From assembly GCA_018903185.1 (NCBI GenBank), contig JAHIQV010000546.1, forward strand, positions 1-6,694: a DNA stretch of 6,694 nucleotides, written 5' to 3'. How positions within the stretch are numbered: position 1 is the first letter of the stretch; every line of letters begins with the position of its first letter. The notes below the pieces were generated by a model. That model ran no database searches, was not told the DNA's origin, and saw nothing but the letters and a program-made list of their open reading frames with translations. Shown here piece after piece: positions 1 through 5,630 of this stretch. A program made the translations under genes and the position numbers. This stretch comes from Gammaproteobacteria bacterium. GTDB taxonomy: Bacteria; Pseudomonadota; Gammaproteobacteria; Burkholderiales; Burkholderiaceae_C.

Positions 1-1395
1 CGCCTCGACGCCGACCGCATCGATGCGCTCGCGGTGCTCATGCGGGATGAGGTGCCGGTGGATCACTGGCCTGCCGACTGGTTCCGCGTGGACAACACGG
101 TGCACCGCGCTGATGCGCTGCTGACCGGCCTTCCGGCGGACGCGCCCGCCTTGCCCACCGTGATCGCGCGCGAGCCACAGGCCCTGATCGACGAACTGGC
201 CCGCGCCGGCCTGCGCGGCCGCGGTGGCGCCGGCTTTCCGACCGCGCGCAAGTGGCAGGCCTGCAAAGACACCAGCGGCCCGCTGCGATGCGTGGTCTGC
301 AACGCCGACGAAGGCGAGCCCGGCACCTTCAAGGACCGCGCGCTGCTCAGCGACCACGCCGACGCGGTGTTTGACGGCATGACCGTCGCCGCACGCGCCG
401 TCGGCGCGCAGCAGGGCTGGCTCTACCTGCGCGGCGAATACCGCTACCTGCTGCCGCATCTGCAAGCCGCGCTGGAGCGCCGCCGCGCCAGCGGGCTGCT
501 GGGGCCCAACGCCACCGGCCTGGCCGGGTTTCACTTCGACATCGGCATCCATCTCGGCGCCGGGGCTTATGTGTGCGGCGAAGAGTCGGCCCTGATCGAA
601 TCGCTGGAAGGGAAACGCGGCTCGCCGCGCATCCGCCCGCCGTTCCCGGTGGAGCGCGGCTACCTGGGGCGACCGACCGTGGTCAACAACGTCGAGACCT
701 TCGTGGCCGTGGCGCACATCGCGCGGCGCGGTGGCGCCTGGTGGTCCGGCATCGGCCTCGCGTCGTCCACCGGCACCAAGATCCATTCGGTCTCGGGCGA
801 CTGCGAGCGCCCGGGCCTGTACGAATACCCGCTGGGCACGCCGATCGCGCGCATCCTGGCCGATTGCGGCGCCCGCGACGCCCAGGCGGTGCAGGTGGGT
901 GGTCCCTCGGGCACCTGCGTGCCCGCGTCGGGCTTCGATCGGCGCATCGCTTTCGACGACGTGCCCAGCGCCGGCGCCTTCATGGTCTTCAACGCCACGC
1001 GCGACCTGTTCGAGGTGGCGCGCCACTTTGCCCGCTTCTTTGCGCACGAAAGCTGTGGCCTGTGCACGCCCTGCCGCGTGGGCACCGAGCTGGTGGTGCG
1101 GCGGCTGGACAAGCTCGCCCAGGCACGCGGTGCCGGGCGCGGTTCGGCCTTCGACCTGGAACGCCTGCACGAGCTGGATGAGCTGCTGCACAGCGGCACG
1201 CACTGCGGCCTCGGCGCCTCGGCCTGCAACCCGCTGCGCGACACGCTGACCCACTTTGGAGAGGTCTACACCTCGCGCACGACGACGCCGCAGTTCGAAC
1301 CCGAGTTCGATCTCGACGCCGAACTTTCGGCCGCCCGGCGCGTCACGGGGCGCACCGACCCGGGTGCCCACCTGCACACGGAGGACTCTCCATGA
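1..1395 (+). CDS. hoxF: HoxF, NAD(P)-reducing hydrogenase diaphorase subunit (FMN/NAD-binding), 5'-truncated
   Basis: Large diaphorase subunit of the cytoplasmic group 3d [NiFe] hydrogenase. It takes electrons from the HoxU FeS clusters through FMN and reduces NAD+, and is homologous to complex I NuoF. The frame is open from base 1, so the true start lies upstream. 464 residues are visible, against about 600 for C. necator HoxF, so the NuoE-like N-terminal domain is mostly missing. Numbering from the first visible codon, the glycine-rich nucleotide motif GRGGAGFP is at 73-80, NADEGEPGTFKDR at 101-113, the FMN-site stretch GAGAYVCGEES at 186-196, and the C-terminal [4Fe-4S] ligands Cys352, Cys355, Cys358 (CGLCTPC) and Cys402 (HCGLG). 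The GTG at 34 and ATG at 40 are internal codons, not starts. The stop overlaps the hoxU start (ATGA). No frameshift or missing ligand is seen. The motifs make the NuoF/HoxF family certain, and the neighbours decide for HoxF. Confidence 0.96.
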   Translation, partial: RLDADRIDALAVLMRDEVPVDHWPADWFRVDNTVHRADALLTGLPADAPALPTVIAREPQALIDELARAGLRGRGGAGFPTARKWQACKDTSGPLRCVVCNADEGEPGTFKDRALLSDHADAVFDGMTVAARAVGAQQGWLYLRGEYRYLLPHLQAALERRRASGLLGPNATGLAGFHFDIGIHLGAGAYVCGEESALIESLEGKRGSPRIRPPFPVERGYLGRPTVVNNVETFVAVAHIARRGGAWWSGIGLASSTGTKIHSVSGDCERPGLYEYPLGTPIARILADCGARDAQAVQVGGPSGTCVPASGFDRRIAFDDVPSAGAFMVFNATRDLFEVARHFARFFAHESCGLCTPCRVGTELVVRRLDKLAQARGAGRGSAFDLERLHELDELLHSGTHCGLGASACNPLRDTLTHFGEVYTSRTTTPQFEPEFDLDAELSAARRVTGRTDPGAHLHTEDSP

Positions 1396-2096
1396 GTGGA
1401 CCGCGCAACGACCCGCCTTCGGTGTTCCAGTTCGACGGTCAGCCCGTCCCACTGCAACCCGGCGACACCATCCTGCAGGCCGCGCAGCGCGCCGGGCACG
1501 ACGTGCCCCACCTGTGCTGGCACCCCGAGGTCTCGGCCAGTGCTTCCTGCAGGGTGTGTACGGTGCACGTCGACGGCCGGCCCGTGGCAGCCTGCACCAC
1601 AGCCGCAGCCGCCGGACAATCCGTGGACTGCCACACCGCCGAACTGCGCGCGCAGCGGCTGCGCCTGCTGCAGATGCTCTTCGTCGAGGGCAACCATTTC
1701 TGTCCCGGCTGCGAGAAAAGCGGTAACTGCCTGCTGCAGGAACAGGCCGAGCGCGCCGGCATGACCGATCTGCATTTCGAGACCCTGAACCCCGAGCGAC
1801 CGGTCGACGCCAGCCACCCCGATGTGCTGTTCGAACCCAACCGCTGCATCCTGTGCCAGCTCTGCGTGCGAGCCAGCGACGAACTCGACGGCAAACAGGT
1901 CTTCGCCATCGGCGGCCACGGCATAGCCACCCATCTGCTGATCAACAGCGACAGCGGCCGGCTGGGCGACAGCGCGCTGGCGGTGACCGACCGCGCGGCC
2001 CACATCTGCCCGGTGGGCGCGCTGCTGCCCAAGCGGGTCGGGTTTGCGGTGCCCATCGGCCAGCGGACCTTCGACGATGAGGAGACACGCGGATGA
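1392..2096 (+). CDS. hoxU: HoxU, NAD(P)-reducing hydrogenase FeS subunit of the diaphorase module
   Basis: Electron-relay subunit linking the hydrogenase module (HoxYH) to HoxF, homologous to the N-terminal part of complex I NuoG. The 234-residue length matches known HoxU proteins. The N-terminal [2Fe-2S] ferredoxin-like domain has ligands Cys42, Cys53, Cys56 and Cys68 (CWHPEV, CRVC, ACTT). A His-Cys type [4Fe-4S] site follows in EGNHFCPGCEKSGNC (His102, Cys104, Cys107, Cys113). A further [4Fe-4S] site is formed by CILCQLC (Cys152, Cys155, Cys158) with Cys206 in ICPVG. The start overlaps the hoxF stop (ATGA) and is preceded by GGAGGA at 1380-1385, 6 nt upstream. The C-terminus (KRVGFAVPIGQR) is typical of HoxU. 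All cluster ligands are intact. The protein is soluble and cytoplasmic, with no signal peptide or membrane segment. Confidence 0.96.
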   Translation: MSGPRNDPPSVFQFDGQPVPLQPGDTILQAAQRAGHDVPHLCWHPEVSASASCRVCTVHVDGRPVAACTTAAAAGQSVDCHTAELRAQRLRLLQMLFVEGNHFCPGCEKSGNCLLQEQAERAGMTDLHFETLNPERPVDASHPDVLFEPNRCILCQLCVRASDELDGKQVFAIGGHGIATHLLINSDSGRLGDSALAVTDRAAHICPVGALLPKRVGFAVPIGQRTFDDEETRG

Positions 2097-2626
2097 ACAC
2101 GGACACCTTTGCCCCCCGCAAACTGCGCGTGGCCACGGTCTCGCTGGCCGGCTGCTTTGGCTGCCATATGTCCTTTCTCGACATCGACGAGCGCCTGTTC
2201 GAGCTGATTGAACACATCGAATTTGACCGCTCGCCGCTGACCGACATCAAGACCGTGGGGCCTTGCGACATCGGCCTGGTCGAAGGCGGTCTCTGCAACG
2301 CCGAGAACGTCGAGGTGCTGCGCGCCTTCCGCGCCAACTGCCGCGTGCTCGTGGCGGTCGGCGCCTGCGCCATCACCGGCGGCCTGCCCGCCTTGCGCAA
2401 CCACCTCGATGTCGGGGACATGCTGCAGGCCGTCTACGGCGAGGTTCCCAACGACCCCGAACTTCCGCTGCCGCTCAACAAGGTGCACCCCATCCACGAG
2501 GTGGTGCGCATCGATCACGCACTGCCCGGCTGCCCACCGCCGGCCGATGCCTTCTGGCAGTTCTTGCAGGACATCATCGCCGGGCGCGAACCTGAGCTGA
2601 ACAAGGGGTTGATCCGTTATGACTGA
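2093..2626 (+). CDS. hoxY: HoxY, NAD(P)-reducing hydrogenase small subunit
   Basis: Small subunit of the group 3d hydrogenase. It carries the single proximal [4Fe-4S] cluster that takes electrons from the NiFe site in HoxH and passes them to HoxU. It has 177 residues; the ligands are Cys21 and Cys24 (GCFGCHMSFLD), Cys92 (VGACAITGG) and Cys147 (PGCPPP). No Tat signal and no medial or distal cluster domain is present, as expected for the short cytoplasmic type. An in-frame TGA at 2078-2080 leaves ATG 2093 as the earliest start, and it has a strong RBS (GAGGAGA, 2079-2085, 7 nt spacing). The start overlaps the hoxU stop (ATGA). C. necator HoxY is longer (about 209 residues); the GCHMSFLDID segment reads more like cyanobacterial and purple sulfur bacterial HoxY, a comparison made from memory. 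Confidence 0.95.
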   Translation: MNTDTFAPRKLRVATVSLAGCFGCHMSFLDIDERLFELIEHIEFDRSPLTDIKTVGPCDIGLVEGGLCNAENVEVLRAFRANCRVLVAVGACAITGGLPALRNHLDVGDMLQAVYGEVPNDPELPLPLNKVHPIHEVVRIDHALPGCPPPADAFWQFLQDIIAGREPELNKGLIRYD

Positions 2627-4145
2627 AGCCACCCGCCCGCTTGAAACCGCTGCCGAGCCCCAGGGCCTGCGCCGCATCGTGATCGATCCGGTCTCGCGCG
2701 TCGAAGGCCACGGCAAGGTCACGCTGCTGCTGGGCGATGACAACCGCATCCAGCAGGTGCGCCTGCACATCGTCGAATTCCGGGGCTTCGAGCAGTTCAT
2801 CGTCGGCCGGCCCTACTGGGAAGTGCCGGTGATGGTGCAGCGCCTGTGCGGCATCTGCCCGGTCTCGCACCACCTCGCTGCCACCAAGGCGCTGGACCGC
2901 GTGGTCGGCGGCTGGCCGGTGCCCGAAGCGGCCGACAAAATCCGCCGCCTGATGCACCACGGCCAGATCGTGCAGAGCCACGCGCTGCACTTCTTCCACC
3001 TGTCGTCGCCCGACCTGCTGTTCGGTTTTGATGCCGCCGTCGCGCAGCGCAACATCGTCGGCGTGGCGATGGCGCACCCCGAGGCCGCGCGCCAGGGCGT
3101 GATGCTGCGCAAATTCGGCCAGGAGGTGATCCGCATCACGGCGGGCAAGCGGGTGCACGGCACAGGCTCGGTGCCCGGTGGCATGAACCGCGCGGTGGAC
3201 GCGGCCGAACGCGACGTGCTGCGCGGGCAGCTGCCACAGGTGCTGGCCTGGGCCGAGGCCGCGGTGGACCTGGCACAACGCCTGCACACGGGCTTGCCGA
3301 CCCATCTGGTCGGTTTCGCCGAGACCCCGGCGGCCATGATGTCGCTGGTTGGCCCCGGCGGCGCGATGGAGTTCTACGACGGCACGCTGCGCGTTCGCGA
3401 GGCCGACGGTCGCATCGCGGTCGACGGCTTCGAAGACCAGCGCTACCGCGAGCTGATCGGTGAGGGCGTCAAGCCCTGGACCTACATGAAGTTTCCCTAC
3501 CGCCTGACGCTCGGACCCGACGCCGGCTGGTACCGCGTCGGCCCGCTGGCTCGGCTGCAGAACTGCGACTTCATTCCCACACCCCGCGCCGAAGCGCGGC
3601 GCCAGGCCTTCGTCGCGGCGCACGGCGGCCGGCCGGTGCACGCGGTGCTGGCCACCCACTGGGCGCGCATGATCGAGCTGCTGCATGGCGTGGAGGTGGT
3701 CGCGCAACTGCTGGACGACCCGGCCATCCTCGGCGGCCCGCTCCTCGCCAAGGGTGAGCGCCAGCGCAGCGGCGTGGGCATCATCGAAGCGCCGCGCGGC
3801 ACGCTGATCCACGAGTACGAAGTGGGCGACGACGACCTGGTCACGAGCTGCAACCTGATCGTCTCGACCACCCACAACAACCAGGCCATGAACGAAGCGG
3901 TGCGCTCGGTCGCGCTGCAGTACCTCGACGGCCAGACCATCACCGAACCCCTGCTCAACCACATCGAGGTCGCCATCCGCGCCTACGACCCCTGCCTGTC
4001 CTGCGCCACCCACGCGCTGGGCCAGATGCCGCTGGCGGTGACGCTGCGCAACGCCCGCGGCGAGGTGCTCGACCACGTGCACCGGTCGTCCAGCGGCGAC
4101 ACCGTGCGCGGCACCCGGCCACATTCGGCGGAGGCGGCGTTGTGA
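2619..4145 (+). CDS. hoxH: HoxH, NAD(P)-reducing hydrogenase large (NiFe active-site) subunit precursor
   Basis: Catalytic subunit holding the NiFe(CN)2CO centre, which oxidises H2 reversibly in the cytoplasm. It has 508 residues. The N-terminal signature IDPVSRVEGHG is at 22-32, the L1 motif RLCGICPVSHH at 75-85 (nickel/iron ligands Cys77 and Cys80), RGFE lies in the VEFRGFEQF segment, and the C-terminal L5 motif DPCLSCATH is at 457-465 (ligands Cys459 and Cys462). Cleavage after His465 is expected from the family and would remove 43 residues, longer than the roughly 24 in C. necator. About 19 residues precede the conserved start of the family. An in-frame TGA at 2610-2612 rules out an earlier start, and AAGGGG (2603-2608) sits 10 nt upstream. 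The gene overlaps hoxY by 8 nt and hoxW by 4 nt. All four NiFe cysteines are intact, so it should be active. Confidence 0.96.
   Translation: MTEATRPLETAAEPQGLRRIVIDPVSRVEGHGKVTLLLGDDNRIQQVRLHIVEFRGFEQFIVGRPYWEVPVMVQRLCGICPVSHHLAATKALDRVVGGWPVPEAADKIRRLMHHGQIVQSHALHFFHLSSPDLLFGFDAAVAQRNIVGVAMAHPEAARQGVMLRKFGQEVIRITAGKRVHGTGSVPGGMNRAVDAAERDVLRGQLPQVLAWAEAAVDLAQRLHTGLPTHLVGFAETPAAMMSLVGPGGAMEFYDGTLRVREADGRIAVDGFEDQRYRELIGEGVKPWTYMKFPYRLTLGPDAGWYRVGPLARLQNCDFIPTPRAEARRQAFVAAHGGRPVHAVLATHWARMIELLHGVEVVAQLLDDPAILGGPLLAKGERQRSGVGIIEAPRGTLIHEYEVGDDDLVTSCNLIVSTTHNNQAMNEAVRSVALQYLDGQTITEPLLNHIEVAIRAYDPCLSCATHALGQMPLAVTLRNARGEVLDHVHRSSSGDTVRGTRPHSAEAAL
4130..4134 (+). promoter_or_regulatory. Ribosome binding site supporting the GTG start of hoxW
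   Basis: GGAGG, 7 nt upstream of GTG 4142, lies inside the last codons of hoxH. It favours the GTG that overlaps the hoxH stop over the next in-frame GTG at 4154. Confidence 0.7.
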
Positions 4146-4624
4146 GTTCCAGAGTGGCGCCTTTGCTGGTGTTCGGCTGGGGCAACCCGAGCCGGGGCGA
4201 CGACGCGCTCGGTCCGCTGCTGGTCGAACGGCTGGCCGACCAGGCGCAGGCGCAGCGGGGGGCGGGGCGGCTCGAATGCCTCACCGACTTCCAGTTGCAG
4301 GTCGAACACGCGCTCGATCTCGTGGGCCGCGAACGTGTGCTTTTCGTGGATGCTGCCATCGGCCTGCAGACCCCTTTCGCAGTGAGCAAGGTGCACCCGG
4401 CCGCCGTGGCCGGCTTCACGACCCACGCGCTCGCGCCCGAGGCCTTGCTGCAGGTCTACCGCGACCTGGAGCGCGCCGAGCCGCCGCCGTGCACGCTGCT
4501 CGCCATCCGCGCCCAGCACTTCGAGCTCGGTGAAGCGCCGGGCGAACAGGCCCTGGCCGATCTCACCTTGGCGCTGGCCTGGGCGACCGCGTGGGCTGGG
4601 CTGACTGAGGAGATCCCCGCATGA
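4142..4624 (+). CDS. hoxW: HoxW, hydrogenase maturation endopeptidase for HoxH
   Basis: Nickel-dependent maturation protease of the HybD/HycI/HupD family. It is expected to cleave the C-terminal tail of pre-HoxH after the DPCxxCxxH motif once nickel is in place. It has 160 residues, normal for the family. The N-terminal motif GWGNPSRGDDALG is at 12-24, and the family's metal-contact positions (Glu16, Asp62 and His93 in E. coli HybD) appear to correspond to Asp21, Asp70 (VLFVDAAIG) and His95 (FTTHALAPEALL). The C-terminal IRAQHFELGE segment is also typical. It starts at GTG 4142, overlapping the hoxH TGA (GTGA), with GGAGG upstream; GTG 4154 is a weaker alternative. Its position directly after hoxH, as in C. 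necator hoxFUYHW, identifies HoxH as the substrate by inference. The adjacent sensor large subunit HoxC belongs to a type that normally lacks the cleaved tail, so it is an unlikely substrate. Confidence 0.93.
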   Translation: MSSRVAPLLVFGWGNPSRGDDALGPLLVERLADQAQAQRGAGRLECLTDFQLQVEHALDLVGRERVLFVDAAIGLQTPFAVSKVHPAAVAGFTTHALAPEALLQVYRDLERAEPPPCTLLAIRAQHFELGEAPGEQALADLTLALAWATAWAGLTEEIPA

Positions 4625-5616
4625 ATGTGCTCTGGCTTCAAAGCGGCGGTTGCGGCGGCTGCAGCATGTCGCTGCTGTGCGCCGACACCACCGATTTTCA
4701 GGGTCACCTGCGCGATGGTGGCGTGAACCTGCTCTGGCATCCCTCGCTGTCGATGGCGAGTGGCGAGGAGGTGATCGCGCTGCTGCACGCGGTGCTGGAC
4801 GGTGGCACCCGGCTCGACGCGCTGTGCGTCGAAGGCTCGCTGCTGCGCGGCCCGAACGGCAGCGGGCGCTTCCACATGCTGGCCGGCACCGGCCTGCCCA
4901 TGATCCACTGGGTGCGCGAACTCGCAGCAAAGGCCCAACACGTGCTGGCCGTGGGCAGCTGCGCGGCCTGGGGCGGCATCACCGCCGGCGGCGACAACCC
5001 CACCGACGCCTGCGGCCTGCAGTACGAAGACGACCGCATCGGCGGTCTGCTCGGCGCGGACTTCCGCAGCACCAGCGGCCTGCCCGTGATCAACATCGCG
5101 GGCTGCCCGACGCACCCGAGCTGGGTGATCGACACGCTGATGGCGCTGGCCGCCGACGGCTTCTCGGCCGACGACCTGGACCCGCTGAACCGGCCGCGTT
5201 TTTACGCCGACCAGCTGGTGCACCACGGCTGCACACGCAACGAGTACTACGAGTTCAAGGCCAGCGCCGAGAAGCCGTCCGACCTCGGCTGCATGATGGA
5301 GCACATGGGCTGCAAGGGCACGCAGGTGCACGCCGACTGCAACATCCGCCCCTGGAACGGCGAAGGCAGCTGCACGCGCGGCGGCTACGCCTGCATCGCC
5401 TGCACCGAGCCGGGCTTCCAGGAGCCCGGCCACCCCTTCCACGAAACGCCCAAGCTCGCCGGCATCCCCATCGGCCTGCCCACCGACATGCCCAAGGCCT
5501 GGTTCGTTGCACTCGCCTCGTTGTCCAAGAGCGCCACGCCCAAGCGGGTGAAGAACAACGCGGTCGCCGATCACCTGGTGGTGAAGCCTGCTGTTCGCAA
5601 GACACGTTTGAAATGA
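4621..5616 (+). CDS. hoxB: HoxB/HupU, H2-sensing regulatory hydrogenase small subunit
   Basis: FeS subunit of the cytoplasmic H2 sensor (group 2b regulatory [NiFe] hydrogenase), which forms a complex with HoxC and a histidine kinase (HoxJ/HupT). It has 331 residues and starts directly at the cluster-binding domain with no Tat signal. Proximal [4Fe-4S] ligands are Cys11 and Cys14 (GGCGGC), Cys114 (VGSCAAWGG) and Cys162 (GCPTHP). Distal ligands are His201, Cys204, Cys224 and Cys231. Medial-region cysteines are Cys240, Cys251, Cys258 and Cys261. The C-terminal tail ending PAVRKTRLK resembles the HoxB extension that in C. necator is needed for oligomerisation and kinase contact. The start is fixed by an in-frame TGA at 4606-4608 and a strong RBS (GAGGAGAT, 4607-4614); it overlaps the hoxW stop (ATGA). 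The DTTDFQGHL segment and overall sequence closely match remembered C. necator HoxB. Catalytic uptake small subunits differ by carrying a Tat signal and a membrane anchor. Confidence 0.95.
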   Translation: MNVLWLQSGGCGGCSMSLLCADTTDFQGHLRDGGVNLLWHPSLSMASGEEVIALLHAVLDGGTRLDALCVEGSLLRGPNGSGRFHMLAGTGLPMIHWVRELAAKAQHVLAVGSCAAWGGITAGGDNPTDACGLQYEDDRIGGLLGADFRSTSGLPVINIAGCPTHPSWVIDTLMALAADGFSADDLDPLNRPRFYADQLVHHGCTRNEYYEFKASAEKPSDLGCMMEHMGCKGTQVHADCNIRPWNGEGSCTRGGYACIACTEPGFQEPGHPFHETPKLAGIPIGLPTDMPKAWFVALASLSKSATPKRVKNNAVADHLVVKPAVRKTRLK

Positions 5617-5627
5617 GCACCGCATGA
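5613..5627 (+). other. Four-codon minicistron bridging hoxB and hoxC
   Basis: ATG AGC ACC GCA TGA (Met-Ser-Thr-Ala). Its start overlaps the hoxB stop as ATGA, and its stop overlaps the hoxC start as ATGA. No Shine-Dalgarno sequence precedes it. It could let terminating hoxB ribosomes re-start and hand over to hoxC, or it may be a relic of a shifted start. The open frame is certain but translation is unproven. Confidence 0.4.
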
Positions 5628-5630
5628 GCA
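5613..5630 (+). repeat. Direct repeat ATGAGCA at the hoxC start
   Basis: ATGAGCA occurs at 5613-5619 and again at 5624-5630, with an 11-nt period. The second copy is the true hoxC start. Removing one 11-nt period would restore the plain ATGA stop/start overlap seen at three other junctions in this operon, which suggests a small duplication. Confidence 0.5.

Noticed and set aside
34..42. GTG/ATG codons near the left edge as a hoxF start
   Set aside because: The frame is open to base 1 and the family extends well upstream, so these are internal codons of a gene cut by the window edge.
1380..1400. Short 4-bp inverted repeats around the hoxU start (GGAG/CTCC and TCCA/TGGA)
   Set aside because: Stems of four pairs are expected often by chance in such sequence and are too weak to claim as a regulatory hairpin.
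1439..2800. 453-codon minus-strand open frame across hoxU, hoxY and the start of hoxH
   Set aside because: It spans several well-supported genes, has biased composition and no recognisable motif; it is a high-GC shadow frame.
2574..4124. 516-codon open frame on the minus strand opposite hoxH
   Set aside because: Its reading is a shadow of the G/C-rich third positions of hoxH; the His/Val/Ala/Arg-rich composition matches no recognisable domain, and the plus strand holds an intact conserved gene.
4621..4680. Possible Tat-exported uptake hydrogenase small subunit (HupS/HoxK)
   Set aside because: There is no twin-arginine signal; an in-frame stop lies 12 nt upstream of the start and the protein begins at the cluster-binding motif, as in sensor HoxB.
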